Source: Saccharomycopsis malanga (Eukaryota; Ascomycota; Saccharomycetes; Ascoideales; Saccharomycopsidaceae). From it: a stretch of DNA of 64,000 nt. The first letter of the stretch is position 1. Each line of letters opens with the position of its first letter. The notes below the pieces were generated by a model. That model did no database searches. It worked only from the letters and a program-made list of their open reading frames with translations, and was not told where the DNA came from. Made by a program: the position numbers and the translations under genes. The stretch lies in contig CP025326.1 of assembly GCA_004014935.1 (NCBI GenBank), positions 1,302,001 to 1,366,000 of the forward strand. The letters run 5' to 3'. Shown here piece after piece: positions 52,694 through 63,624 of the stretch.

Positions 52694-53739
52694 ATTTCTT
52701 TTTTTCTTTTTTGTATTGTATAATTAAAATTCGTTATCAATAAATATTCATTGCATTCAATAACCTTTAAATTTAGTGCTTTTTTATTGTTCCTTTCGTT
52801 TGTCAATGGCTTGTTCCCGGTTGTTTACACAATTCAAATATTTACATCTTATCAATTGTTTACAATTTTACTTTCCCATAGCATTATACACGTAAAAGAA
52901 ATTTTCTCAATGTTCATAGAACATTTTTACGTTAGTAAACATGTATAAAGAGATTAGTGCGGTATCCGGTACAATATATAAAGGATACGAAACTCGCTGA
53001 TAATTGGTATTTTATTTTCAATGCTACAAAGATATGTATGGTTAACTTGTAACATTTTTTCAATAATTTACCTTGAAGAGTTCTTTACTAAAAATTGGAG
53101 TAATAATGCAAAAGATGGGGCAAAAGCTTGCAATAGTCAGGCTATTTATTTACAGCATAGAATAAAAATGGTGCCTCATAAAGTTTAAATCTTTACATTC
53201 ATGTGCCATCTAATCTATAATACAAGCAATATTACTGAAAAACCTTTGAGAAAAAGGGAGTTTGGAAGCGCTCAAAGTATATACTTGGATTTAGGATACT
53301 AGTTGCTGGTTAAATAGTTTTAAAACAAACTAGAAACAACAACAACAACAACAAAAAAAAAAAAAAAAAAAAAAAAGAAAGTAACTAAACAAAATAATGG
53401 CCATTGCCCTTCTATAATAAAAATTTAGTTGAATAATTTTATTCCTATTACATACATCTTTACTTATTCCCTCATAATAACAATACCGGTAACGATCACA
53501 TTTACAACAAAACTCTTCAAGTAATTGAAGCTAAATAAAGATTCAGGTTTTTCATTCCTTAGGTTCTCATGTTGAAGCCCTAGTATGCCCACTTGTATAG
53601 GCATGCTGGGCGGTTTCCGCCAGTGTCTATAACCAAAGCTTTAACATGAAAAATCAGATCAACATGCGCTTATATTCAAATTAAAGTAAGTGATTTATGA
53701 GATGAAAAAGGTAAACAAACAAAAAAAACATAATTCGCA
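52694..53739. other. Gap with an AAC plus poly(A) tract
   Basis: The 1-kb AT-rich gap has no convincing ORF. A simple-repeat tract is annotated separately. Confidence 0.5.
53335..53376. repeat. (AAC)n followed by poly(A)
   Basis: About six AAC units run into roughly 24 consecutive A residues. A retroposed poly(A) tail is possible, but I find no element or target duplication upstream. Confidence 0.8.
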
Positions 53740-54288
53740 ATGTTCAGTGCAATTGATATAATAAGAATTGGGGCTGGGTTGGTGTTGTTCAATGCGGTGC
53801 TTTCGTATTGGTTTACAGAGTCATCTACATGGGGATATCATGGGCGGTTAGTTGATCCTAAATATTATAAGTTTATGTTTATGGAGGGTATTCACAATAT
53901 GACACGTTCTGAATTGGCGCTTTACAATGGCAGCGATCCTCGTTTACCGGTATATGTTTCAATTGGAAACCATATATATGACGTGAGTGCCAGTCGTACT
54001 CTTTACACACCACCTTGGGGTCGCTATGCTGCCATGGCAGGCAATGAATCAGCAAGAATGCTCGTGACAGGATGCTTAGGGAAACAAGACGAGCTTACTG
54101 GTGATTTAAGAGGGTTGGATGAAAGTAAAGCAAAAGAGGAGATCCGTAAGTGGCAGCAATATTATAATGCAAAAAGTCAGTATTGGCTCGTAGGCTATTT
54201 AATGCCAGAAGAATATTCCAAACATCAAATACCAAAGCCATGTAGAGGGCCAAATAAAGTGCCTAAGCTGGTGAGACAAAGCAGGTAG
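53740..54288 (+). CDS. Membrane-anchored cytochrome b5-like (MAPR family) protein
   Basis: The 182-aa product has one N-terminal membrane segment (about 5-22), so the rest probably faces one side of the ER or another membrane. The core has the membrane-associated progesterone-receptor layout: LALYNGSDPRLPVYVSIGNHIYDVS, then TLYTPPWGRYAAMAGNESARML, the signature region of MAPR/neudesin-type heme-binding proteins, and a tail with WQQYYNAKSQYWLVGYL. It differs clearly from S. cerevisiae Dap1, so I give no symbol. Family members act in sterol and cytochrome P450 metabolism; a similar role is only inferred. Confidence 0.85.
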   Translation: MFSAIDIIRIGAGLVLFNAVLSYWFTESSTWGYHGRLVDPKYYKFMFMEGIHNMTRSELALYNGSDPRLPVYVSIGNHIYDVSASRTLYTPPWGRYAAMAGNESARMLVTGCLGKQDELTGDLRGLDESKAKEEIRKWQQYYNAKSQYWLVGYLMPEEYSKHQIPKPCRGPNKVPKLVRQSR

Positions 54289-55024
54289 TTGTAAAATGTA
54301 GAGAAAATGGATTTTGCTTGTACTGCGTGACCATCAATCTTTGGCCTCATAAAGCCTGTTCTGTAAAATGATTCGAGAAATGCTTGATGATTGATGTCGA
54401 TTTTTCAGACATAGTCACTCTTTTGGTCACCTTTTCCTTATAGCTGGTATACTTGAAGCCACTACTATAATATTCCCAAGAAGAGGTTTTAAACAAGATA
54501 TTGGATGCGACTCAATTGAAGCTTTTAATCACAATCAAATACGCATGTACTAATAGTTGATACGTAGTACATCTCTAATGCTGGTTATGGAGATTTACGA
54601 AAACATCTGGAATAATGAGCTTTTCTAAAAGTGTTCAATTTTGGACTTAAAATAAAAAATTGATTACTGACAGCTTTTACAATGACAAATTTGGCAACAT
54701 AATTAGGTGTAAATTTCAAGTCTGGCTTAAATGACTCTTCGGCATACTCGCTCAAGCCGAAATACGGGAAAGAATTTATGGAGACTCGATTTATGAGGAC
54801 TAAAGAATTTGTTTATAAATTCGATAAGACATACTATAAAATACATGGTTGTTTATATCAAACTTATCAAGACATGAATAACTGAAACACCGACTCTTTT
54901 TCTTCTTCGAAACTACAACTATAATTTAACGTTGAGATTGAAATTCGAGAAAGAAAGCCGCCTACAAAGTTCATATTCATGGCATCTTATGAAATTTACT
55001 ATATACAAACACAGGTGATGCTAC
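54289..55024. other. MAPR/CPR3 convergent gap
   Basis: The 736-bp gap is AT-rich between two 3' ends. I see no gene or clear repeat. Confidence 0.5.
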
Positions 55025-55579
55025 TTACTCATCGACTTCACCAGATTCGGCAATGGTAATTTTGGCTCTGGTGGCGCCGGATTGAGTGCCGTAAGCCTCA
55101 ATCTTCTTAACAACATCCATACCTTCAATAACCTTACCAAAGACAACATGATGGCCGTCTAACCAAGGACAAGGGACAGTGGTGATGAAAAATTGAGATC
55201 CGTTGGTGTTTGGACCAGCATTGGCCATAGACAATAAACCTGGTTGATCATGTTTGATTTGAAAGTTTTCGTCTTCAAATCTGTTACCGTAAATGGATTT
55301 GCCTCCAAATCCATTGCCATGAGTGATGTCACCACCTTGCAACATGAATTGTGGAATCACTCTGTGAAAAGGACTTCCAGCATATCCGAATCCTTTTTCG
55401 CCAGTACAGAGAGCTCTGAAATTCTCAGCGGTTTTTGGAACAACATCATCAAACAATTCAAACTTGATTGGACTTTGTTTGGTGGTGTCAATTTGAGGAA
55501 CAAAGTAGACCTTCTTGCCAAAAGCTGCACGGGTGGTGGAAAACAAACGAGTTTGTTGACGGAGAGTTCTAGAAAACAT
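55025..55579 (-). CDS. CPR3: Mitochondrial cyclophilin, peptidyl-prolyl isomerase
   Basis: This is a cyclophilin-type peptidyl-prolyl cis-trans isomerase that helps fold imported proteins in the mitochondrial matrix. The product is 184 aa (182 for S. cerevisiae Cpr3). The first 20 residues ([19 protein letters not shown]) look like a matrix presequence, so I favour Cpr3 over cytosolic Cpr1. The catalytic fold is complete: [41 protein letters not shown] and [12 protein letters not shown], which includes the Trp linked to cyclosporin binding. The start is the first ATG at 55579. It is divergent from DUS1. Confidence 0.93.
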   Translation of the reverse strand: MFSRTLRQQTRLFSTTRAAFGKKVYFVPQIDTTKQSPIKFELFDDVVPKTAENFRALCTGEKGFGYAGSPFHRVIPQFMLQGGDITHGNGFGGKSIYGNRFEDENFQIKHDQPGLLSMANAGPNTNGSQFFITTVPCPWLDGHHVVFGKVIEGMDVVKKIEAYGTQSGATRAKITIAESGEVDE

Positions 55580-55961
55580 CTTGTAATGAAGAAGATTTAA
55601 CTGACAATGATAATTGATATTGAAAATAACAATTGCTATAGAATAGTGGTTATGGTTAAGAACGGGCTCGGTTAATTTCAAATTTTTCTATGAAAAAATA
55701 GAATTTCGGGATACCTACACCGACCGCACTCTTAGGTTGAATATTTCTTTTTTCTAGGGAAAAAAAAATTTCAGACTTGGGGAAGATCATCATTTGGATA
55801 AAATAACATAAATATAAAGGATATTGATTTTGTCGAGCTATATTTGCTACACTTTTTCAAAGCTTTCCAAGTTGTTTTTATCTAGACTGGTCTGTTTTCG
55901 TCAGGGCCTGTTATTGGTCTATCATATAGATTCATTTCAAAAAAGATTATCTACTTCAACC
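55580..55961. other. CPR3-DUS1 bidirectional promoter region
   Basis: A 382-bp AT-rich gap lies between divergent starts. I see no clear motif. Confidence 0.5.
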
Positions 55962-57296
55962 ATGACAGTTATTCAAGAGCCAGTATATTCACAAGCTGTT
56001 GGCACTCCAATACATAAAAAGCTCAGTGGCCGCGAGCTATTCAAACAGATAGGCGAACCTACCAAGATAGTTGCTCCAATGGTAGACCAAAGTGAACTTG
56101 CATGGAGAATCCTTTCTAGAAGATATGGAGCTACGCTTTGTTATACCCCAATGATGCATGCCAGACTCTTTGCAACGGATCCAAAGTATCGGTCAGACAT
56201 GTGGTGTGACATGGATGGAGATGCAAAGGTTGATAGACCACTTGTTGTACAATTCTGTGCTAACGATGCTGATTATTTATTACAAGCTGCGCAGTTTGTC
56301 GAGGACCATTGCGATGCTGTGGATTTGAACCTCGGATGTCCACAAGGCATTGCCAGAAAAGGCAACTACGGTGCTTTTCTCATGGATGATTGGGAGCGTA
56401 TCCATAATCTTATCAGTACGCTCCATGTGAATTTGAAAGTCCCTGTGACAGCAAAGATACGAATTTTCCCAAACGACAAAGAAAAGACTTTACGGTACGC
56501 TAAAATGATCCTCAGTGCCGGTGCTCAGTTTCTAACTGTACATGGCCGTACTAGAGAAATGAAAGGCCAAAAGACAGGAATTGCTGACTGGGACATCATC
56601 CGTTACCTTAGAGACAACTTGCCTCCGGATTTGGTTTTTTTTGCCAATGGTAACATCTTGTATCCAGAAGACATTGACCGTTGCATGAAACATACCACTG
56701 CGGATGGTGTCATGTCAGCAGAAGGCAACTTGTACAACCCAGGCGTATTCGCTACCGAAGAAAGTGATGACAAGGAACGTCAGTTCCCACGGCTAGACAA
56801 GATTTTGAGAGAATATTTCGACATCATTAAAAGCACACAGCCGCAATCAAAGGCGTCTCAAATAGCGATGAAATCGCATTTTTTCAAATTACTCCGACCA
56901 ATTCTTGGTATTGAGACAGAGCTCCGCAACAAGATAGGTAAAACGTCCGTAAGGGCATCCATGGAAACATGGGAAGCTATAGTGTGTGAGGCAGAACAGA
57001 TTATAGGAAAGATTTACGAACAAAATAAAGACAAAGACATCATTGTGAACGGCCCAACCGAATGGTGGGGTGGCCATTACAAAGAAGTTCCTTACTGGAG
57101 ATGCCAACCGTACTTTAGAAAGGTTGACGGTCAATCCGTCAAGGACAAGATCAGTCAAAGTGGGGATGATGATAAAGGAGGGAAAGAAGAGTCAAAGGAA
57201 GAGATGAGTAAAGAGGAAGTCATGGTTGATGCCAAGCGCAGGCAAGAGCAGCAAGATGCTGATGAGCAGACAACAAAGAAAATAAAAAGTGCTTGA
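55962..57296 (+). CDS. DUS1: tRNA-dihydrouridine synthase Dus1
   Basis: Dus1 is a flavoenzyme that reduces uridines 16 and 17 in the D loop of cytoplasmic tRNAs using NADPH. The product is 444 aa (423 in S. cerevisiae). The TIM-barrel core shows KIVAPMVDQSELAWR, YTPMMHARLF, VVQFCANDADYLLQAA, and LNLGCPQGIARKG with the active-site Cys126. Further on are PVTAKIRIFPN, VHGRTREMKGQKTG and FFANGNI, which bind FMN and phosphate. The C-terminal tail is acidic and basic. The start is the first ATG at 55962; the frame runs on upstream from a TTG. It is a single-exon gene divergent from CPR3. Confidence 0.95.
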   Translation: MTVIQEPVYSQAVGTPIHKKLSGRELFKQIGEPTKIVAPMVDQSELAWRILSRRYGATLCYTPMMHARLFATDPKYRSDMWCDMDGDAKVDRPLVVQFCANDADYLLQAAQFVEDHCDAVDLNLGCPQGIARKGNYGAFLMDDWERIHNLISTLHVNLKVPVTAKIRIFPNDKEKTLRYAKMILSAGAQFLTVHGRTREMKGQKTGIADWDIIRYLRDNLPPDLVFFANGNILYPEDIDRCMKHTTADGVMSAEGNLYNPGVFATEESDDKERQFPRLDKILREYFDIIKSTQPQSKASQIAMKSHFFKLLRPILGIETELRNKIGKTSVRASMETWEAIVCEAEQIIGKIYEQNKDKDIIVNGPTEWWGGHYKEVPYWRCQPYFRKVDGQSVKDKISQSGDDDKGGKEESKEEMSKEEVMVDAKRRQEQQDADEQTTKKIKSA

Positions 57297-58071
57297 TTTA
57301 TAGAGTTTTAAATTGTTTATTAGTTGTGTAATTTTTTTTTTCAATGTTGTTGAGACACATGAATATTTTGAATTGTTTCTGCTGGATTGTTAAATAGTCT
57401 GTTTGTAGATGATGTCTTAATTACACTTGAATACTGGGTTACTTTAAGAGACTCTTGTAGCTAAATTGAACTATCCTGTAGTACTTTGGAATAAAATATG
57501 ACGAGAAAATACTGAAACTAATAATGTGGTGCCGTAGAATGGGCTGTAATTTCGATATTCGAGCCTGTTAACCTTATAAGAACCTTACTATAAGTTGGAT
57601 TTGATTCCTAAGAGCCATATCATGCTAAATTGCTTGCTACAATATACCTACAATAAATACAAACACAATATCAACAGCCTATGCAAAACAAAAGATTACA
57701 TATAGTCACTTCATATACAAAGTAAATCTTGATTAACATCAACACTACAGTCATGAATTTCAACGTATAATATCATACTTTTTAAACGCACTACTGCATA
57801 AGAGCGCATATCATGTGCGCGGAGTGAGCGGGATGCAGGATGAGCAAGGCAGTTTTGACAGTTGCATCAAGTATTTTCAATATTAATTGTTAGTCGATTG
57901 GTAACCAGTTAATATCATTTGATTTTAACATTTGAAGAAGGAAATCTTAATAATAAAGGCTAGCAGGGGCCTTATAAAAGACTGGATATACAAAATAGCA
58001 ACTAGAGGCATCACAATATAAACAAATACAGACAATAGTATTGTTGTGCGAGAATATACGAGACACTACTA
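57297..58071. other. DUS1-M28 gene intergenic region
   Basis: This is the promoter of the M28 gene. At 57804-57820 GCGCATA/TGTGCGC is an imperfect inverted repeat containing TCATGTGCGC, a decamer also found in the VHT1 upstream region. No gene is seen. Confidence 0.5.
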
Positions 58072-60609
58072 ATGGCTAGCAGACGTTTGTCGAGTCCTCT
58101 GCTTTCGCTGGCACTGGCGCTTCTGGCTCCTGATGATAATACGAGTGACCATGATCCTTTTTTAGATGAGTCCGTTCCGTTGCTTAGCGATCTTTCCAGT
58201 GTGAAGGACGATGAGGATGGTTCTGACAAGCAAGATTACCAAAAGACTCTTAGGAAGCGCAAATGGCAAAAGTTGTTGGCGTTTTGTCTCATTGGAATAC
58301 TTTTCAGTGTTGCTTTTCGTTTGGTATTTCTTCCCAGAACGTCTCTTTCGAGAGACTTGAAGCGTCTTCATTTTGACAAGCTCACCAAGTCGGATTTGAA
58401 AAGAATCTATCTCAATTCGTTTGACCATGAGTCTGCTAAGGATACTTTTCGTAGGCGCTCAAGAAGCTGGGCGAATGATGAAAGTAACAGTTTCCTTGCA
58501 GGCGAAAATCAAAAGTTGGTAAAGGATATGATAAAAGAGTTTAAACTGTTTGGTTATAAGACCAAAGATATTGAAGTTGACAAGTATGAGGCGTGGCTCA
58601 ATCGTCCTATCAAAACTGGATTAAGTCTTTTGAAGAGAAATGGAAGCCACAATGAAGTAGTTTTCAGCGCAAGCCTTCAAGAAGGAATAAATAAGAAGGA
58701 AATTGCTTTCCATGGGTATTCACCTAGTGGAAATGTTACAGCCAAGTTTGCCTTTGCCAATTTTGGTACTGTAGAAGATTTTGAGGCTATAAAAGCCCAA
58801 GGAATCGCCCTAAATAATACTATAGTTATAATGCGTTATGGGAAAATACTTCGTGGTTTGAAGGTGAAAAACGCTGAACATTATGGTGCTGTAGGAGCTA
58901 TTCTATATAGCGATGCAGTATTAGATCACAATTTCACAACAAAAAATGGTTATATGAGTTTTCCGGAAGGGCCTGCAAGAAACCCCACTTCGTTTGAAAG
59001 AGGATCTGTAGAGTATTTCTCTGAGTTTCCTGGAGATCCAAGCACGCCTGGTTTTGCTGTTAAGCCAAATGTCAAAAGCACGAGGTTCCATAGAATAAAG
59101 AGACAAACCAAAAACCTTACTTCTGTTCCTGGTATTGTTTCAATACCAGTTAGTGCTAAAGAGATTGAGCCAATTCTTAGTAAGCTTAATGGAACTCAAC
59201 CTAACTTCAACCATTGGAATGGAAGCTTGAATGATTTTGATTATTCTGTTGGCCCTTCCGAAGGCTTTGAGTTGGAACTCACCAATATGCAAAACTATAC
59301 TGTAGCACCTATTACGAATGTTATTGTCAAGATCCCTGGTATATTGTCTGATGAAGGTATAATAATCGGCAACCATCGTGACTCATGGACTCACCAAGGA
59401 GGTTCGTTCAGTGACGCACATTCGGGATCCAGTATCATGTTTGAAATTGCAAAAAGCTTTCATAAACTTTTGGATTTAGGCTGGAAACCATTACGGACCA
59501 TATATTTCATATCTTGGGATGCTGAGGAGTATGGAATGGTGGGTTCCACCGAGTATGGCGAATATAATAGCAAAAAGATTTCCGACAGCATTCTTGCTTA
59601 TATAAACTTGGATGTTGCCATCAGTGGTAGCAAGTTTAGAGTGCAAGCGAACCATTTGCTCAGTAGTATTATATATAAAACTGCCAATCAAATCTCTTAC
59701 AGCAGTGACCAAAGCTTGTATGATTATTGGGCAGCTCAAGGTAATGCTAAAGAGCCGCAAATCAATCTTATTGGCGGAGGTAATGATTATGCAATTTTCC
59801 AAAACCATCTTGGTATTCCTTCGGTTGACGTTGGTTTCAAGAACGACGGGGGCGTGAAAGATGCAATTTACCATTACCATTCTACATATGACAATCTCGA
59901 GTGGATTGAAATGTTTGCTGATCCGGGATATAAACACCATGAAATTTTGGCAAAGTTTACTGGTTTACTTACCTTGAACTTGGATGAACGCGAAATGATC
60001 GGTTATAACATCCAGGACTTTTCTAATGCTTTATCTGTGCACTTCGATCAGTTGATAGACATAAATAAGCATACAGTATCATATTGGAAGTCTAATAAAC
60101 ACATAATTGACGACACCTTGGTCAAATCTCTTTTCAATGGTGAAGAAAATGAGTATTATACTCATTATTTGAAATCAATTGCTGCTAACGGATCTTCTAA
60201 AAAGCCCGAGTTTTTTACTTTTGCCAAGTTACTCGACTTCATCTCACTGCAAATTAAAGACTTTTCTACATCTTCACTCGAATTCGACAACAGGCTTGCG
60301 CTTTTACAGGAAGATATTATTAAAGATTACGCCTGGTTCAACTATTACAAAAAGTTTGTGCTTCTCATAAAGATAAAGTTTTATAATTACAAGGTGAAAA
60401 AGTTCGATAAACGCTTCTTGTACCCAAGCGGCTTGGATAGCCGACCTTGGATGAAATACATTCTCGTTGCGCCGAACAAGGAAACCGGCTATGACGGACA
60501 ATACCTTCCTGGTCTCAGTGAGGCTTTAGAAGAACAGAGCTTGGACCGCACAGTTAAATGGCTTATTATTTTGTCAAAGAGTTTAAGTGATGCCAAGACC
60601 GTTTTTTAA
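58072..60609 (+). CDS. Transferrin-receptor-like M28 family membrane protein (Tre1/Tre2/Vps70 type)
   Basis: The 845-aa product is a type II membrane protein. It has a short cytosolic tail, one membrane segment at about 66-87, and a large lumenal or vacuolar domain. It has the layout of human glutamate carboxypeptidase II and transferrin receptor: a protease-associated (PA) domain at about 210-400, an M28 peptidase-like core at about 415-640, then a helical dimerisation domain. Unlike the transferrin receptor, it keeps all expected zinc ligands: His435 in GNHRDSW, Asp448, the Glu485-Glu486 pair in WDAEEYG, Asp514 and His603. S. cerevisiae has Tre1, Tre2 (adaptors that direct membrane cargo to the vacuole) and Vps70; I cannot tell which is orthologous. 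Confidence 0.87.
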   Translation: MASRRLSSPLLSLALALLAPDDNTSDHDPFLDESVPLLSDLSSVKDDEDGSDKQDYQKTLRKRKWQKLLAFCLIGILFSVAFRLVFLPRTSLSRDLKRLHFDKLTKSDLKRIYLNSFDHESAKDTFRRRSRSWANDESNSFLAGENQKLVKDMIKEFKLFGYKTKDIEVDKYEAWLNRPIKTGLSLLKRNGSHNEVVFSASLQEGINKKEIAFHGYSPSGNVTAKFAFANFGTVEDFEAIKAQGIALNNTIVIMRYGKILRGLKVKNAEHYGAVGAILYSDAVLDHNFTTKNGYMSFPEGPARNPTSFERGSVEYFSEFPGDPSTPGFAVKPNVKSTRFHRIKRQTKNLTSVPGIVSIPVSAKEIEPILSKLNGTQPNFNHWNGSLNDFDYSVGPSEGFELELTNMQNYTVAPITNVIVKIPGILSDEGIIIGNHRDSWTHQGGSFSDAHSGSSIMFEIAKSFHKLLDLGWKPLRTIYFISWDAEEYGMVGSTEYGEYNSKKISDSILAYINLDVAISGSKFRVQANHLLSSIIYKTANQISYSSDQSLYDYWAAQGNAKEPQINLIGGGNDYAIFQNHLGIPSVDVGFKNDGGVKDAIYHYHSTYDNLEWIEMFADPGYKHHEILAKFTGLLTLNLDEREMIGYNIQDFSNALSVHFDQLIDINKHTVSYWKSNKHIIDDTLVKSLFNGEENEYYTHYLKSIAANGSSKKPEFFTFAKLLDFISLQIKDFSTSSLEFDNRLALLQEDIIKDYAWFNYYKKFVLLIKIKFYNYKVKKFDKRFLYPSGLDSRPWMKYILVAPNKETGYDGQYLPGLSEALEEQSLDRTVKWLIILSKSLSDAKTVF

Positions 60610-61473
60610 TGACACATTTTACTACCTATTTTTTTTATTTTCTTCATGTTCTTACTGGTTTATTTTTTTTATATGCTTTATGAATTTTACTTTATGATTT
60701 GCTTCACCTTTGCTTCGCCTTTGCTTGATAATAAAATATTTCTTTCATCAGTTTTCAACAATAATAATTGCTCATGTTACACTGTTCAACTATAGTACAT
60801 GTTTCCGCATTTTCCTTCTAAATTAGTAATGTGTCCCAATATTTTCTAGGGTGGCTGCAAGTAAACTTTGTTGGTGTCTGAGAACGATTAATTTATAGTT
60901 TTGCTGCATACTACAGCTTATAAATGTTTTGACTTTGATAAATAACAAAAAGTAAAGATTGTCCTACAAAACAGGGTAGTATACTAAACTAATCTACTTA
61001 AAAGAAATGTCCAGTCAAAATGGATGGTTGTAAAGCTGTAGAGAACGAGAATTGAGTGTAAGGATGAATTTAAACTAGTTAATTATTGTGATGTATGGGT
61101 ATCAAAAGACCAAAAGATTACAAACCGTTAGTATACTAACAGTGGAAACCTCTAATTTTACGCTAGTTTTACGTTATCAGATAGTCGTTCAGATAGTGCG
61201 ATTCTCGGTAGTTTTTTTTTTTGCTGTTTTCCCGTTTTCGCTAGATGCGATAACGTTAACCAACACCCTGATAACCGAGGAATAAAACACATACAAAAGT
61301 TGCTCAATTTGCAAACTTTGCTGATCAATTCTATTGCTAAACTACATAGTTGAAATATTAGCTAGAGGTGCTTTCTTCGCTGTTTCTGCCGCTATTTATC
61401 CATTCAAAAGTCGTCTTCATCCCATTGCTAGTCGGAAGAAGCATAATTCCTTTGAACAACGTTTATCAACACA
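60610..61473. other. NPT1 upstream region
   Basis: This 0.86-kb region includes a 14-bp perfect palindrome (61127-61140). It is otherwise AT-rich with no gene. Confidence 0.5.
61127..61140. promoter_or_regulatory. Perfect 14-bp palindrome upstream of NPT1
   Basis: GTTAGTATACTAAC reads the same on both strands. It lies about 335 bp upstream of the NPT1 ATG. The right half equals the intron branch box TACTAAC, but no donor or acceptor with usual spacing is found, so a protein-binding site is the simpler reading. Confidence 0.4.
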
Positions 61474-62748
61474 ATGTCAACCAGACAGTTTACACCGACG
61501 GCTACGTCGTTTTTGGACACTGATTTGTACAAGATTACGATGCACGCTGCTGTTTTTGACAACTTTCCAGATGTCAATGTCTCATACAAGTATACGAACC
61601 GGACACCGTCCATGAAATTCAATCCCGATGCTCTTGAATGGCTTAAGTTTCAAATCAATGAGTTGGGCAAGCTCCGTTTCGTTGATGATGAGATTGCCTA
61701 TTTGAAATCAGAGGTCCCTTATCTTCCTGAAAAGTACTACGAGTACTTGAAAGGATTCAGATTGCATCCTGAAGAGCAAGTTGTGTTTTCGGAGAACGCA
61801 GCAGGCGATGATTTTGATCTTGAAATTAAAGGCAAATGGACAGACACCATTTTCTACGAAATCCTACTTTTATCATTGGTATCCGAGGCTTATTTCAAGT
61901 TTGTAGATACCGATTGGGATACTAGAGGACAGGCAGAACTTGCAACTCAGAAGATTGCCACGTTGTTTGAGCATGATATTGCCTTCTCGGAATTTGGCAC
62001 CAGACGTAGAAGAAGCTTTGAGGCTCAAGATATTGTAGTCAAGGCATTGGCAGACTATGCCAAGAGTGCTTCTCTCGAAAAAAAAAAGCTTTTCCTAGGT
62101 ACATCGAATGTATTGCTTGCTAAAAAATATCAATTGCGTCCTATGGGAACCGTTGCCCACGAATGGATGATGGGAATCGCTGCTATAACCGGTGATTATG
62201 TAGGAGCTAATAAGGCTGCTATGGATTATTGGATAAAAACTGTTGGTTCAGAACACGCTGGCTTAGCTTTGACAGACACATTTGGAACCGATGCATTCCT
62301 AAAAACATTCCAAAAGCCTTATAGTGACTGGTACGTTGGATTCCGCCAAGATTCAGGAGATCCCTTGGTTTACGCTGACAAGGTTGCTGCGCATCTTGAG
62401 AAACTCGGTTATCCACCTTTTAGCAAGACTGTCTGCTTCAGTGACTCGCTTAACGTGGAAAAGTGTATTAAGTATAGTGAATACGCCAAATCTAAAGGTC
62501 TTAATAGCAGCTTTGGGGTTGGAACCAATTTCACCAATGATTTTAAAAGTAACAAGGCGCCTTACGAGAAAAGTGCACCTTTGAATATTGTCATCAAATT
62601 GCGTGATGTCAACGGACGTCCAGCTGTAAAGATCAGTGACAATTTAGGTAAGAATATGGGCGACCCAGAAACCGTGAAAAAGGTCAAAAAGATATTAGGC
62701 TACAAGGAAGCAGAATGGAAAGAGGGTGATGAGTCCAAAAGATGGTGA
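61474..62748 (+). CDS. NPT1: Nicotinate phosphoribosyltransferase
   Basis: Npt1 converts nicotinic acid and PRPP into nicotinate mononucleotide, the committed step of NAD salvage. The product is 424 aa (429 in S. cerevisiae). Motifs run in order: [13 protein letters not shown] at the N-terminus, [28 protein letters not shown] with the conserved basic and acidic substrate-binding residues, the central [22 protein letters not shown] with the conserved His, and [12 protein letters not shown]-terminal [11 protein letters not shown] phosphate-binding region follows. The first ATG is used and the leader is A-rich. It is convergent with the gene at 63625. Confidence 0.95.
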   Translation: MSTRQFTPTATSFLDTDLYKITMHAAVFDNFPDVNVSYKYTNRTPSMKFNPDALEWLKFQINELGKLRFVDDEIAYLKSEVPYLPEKYYEYLKGFRLHPEEQVVFSENAAGDDFDLEIKGKWTDTIFYEILLLSLVSEAYFKFVDTDWDTRGQAELATQKIATLFEHDIAFSEFGTRRRRSFEAQDIVVKALADYAKSASLEKKKLFLGTSNVLLAKKYQLRPMGTVAHEWMMGIAAITGDYVGANKAAMDYWIKTVGSEHAGLALTDTFGTDAFLKTFQKPYSDWYVGFRQDSGDPLVYADKVAAHLEKLGYPPFSKTVCFSDSLNVEKCIKYSEYAKSKGLNSSFGVGTNFTNDFKSNKAPYEKSAPLNIVIKLRDVNGRPAVKISDNLGKNMGDPETVKKVKKILGYKEAEWKEGDESKRW

Positions 62749-63624
62749 ACAGAAAAGCTTGCCTGAAAGTAAGAGAGTAAAACGAATGCCCCACTATGGG
62801 AATTCTTTGAAACAGCTCAAACAATTTTTGCTGAAGACAATTTTGAGATGGAATGAATTTAGAGACAACATCTGATTTGCTCTTACGTTGTGAAATTTTC
62901 TACAAATTGCTTTAAAAACATTAAGGGTTTGTACTTGGGAATATCATGAATACATTTGTCTAATAATCGATTAGTTCATTGAGCAAACTAAGCTAATTAG
63001 TTTTTTTTTATTTGCCAACCCTTTTTACAATGACCTCTATCAGTGGAATCGAAGAAAATCTAATGCCACTGTTTGTCTATTAGTTTTTTCATAGTAAGCT
63101 AATCAAGAAAATAACATTGTATAGATCAATCATATAAAGATCTTTATATCTTGGCATAGATTTATTTTTCTTGCCTTAAAAGAGTTTATTTTTGTTATGA
63201 GTAACCAGCCAACTTGCACTCTCTTTTTACTTCACAACTGTTCTTCCATAATACTACAACCCCATGAAAAAAAGGAATATGAATATTTTATTGAATGCTG
63301 ATTCTTGTAATAAAAGGTGAAAATCGACTATATTGTAACGTGGGATCTTGATATCTGTGTTGAATTTATATGATGGTGCAACGTTAATAATGTAAAAAAA
63401 AAACTGTTTCTAGGCGATATTCATTTTGTCTTGCTCTATTCATACTATACTGCAAGACGAAAAATGAATAATTTATGACCAAGTAAATAAAAAGGGTAAT
63501 ATAAAAGTTTTTGTAATGTTTGAAAAATTTTGAAAGGTAAAAAAAGAGTAAAAATAACGTTACTATGGCTGTTAAGATATTGAAAGTAAAACAAACCAAC
63601 GCATGCATTGTTGGAAACAAGTGT
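62749..63624. other. NPT1/TPS2 convergent gap
   Basis: The 876-bp AT-rich gap between two 3' ends holds only chance frames. Confidence 0.5.

Noticed and set aside
53335-53376. Retroposed poly(A) tail
   Set aside because: No recognisable retroposed sequence or target-site duplication upstream; simple-repeat growth is enough.
61134-61140. 5' UTR intron of NPT1 ending near TACTAAC
   Set aside because: No donor, and no acceptor at the usual spacing; the box is half of a palindrome.
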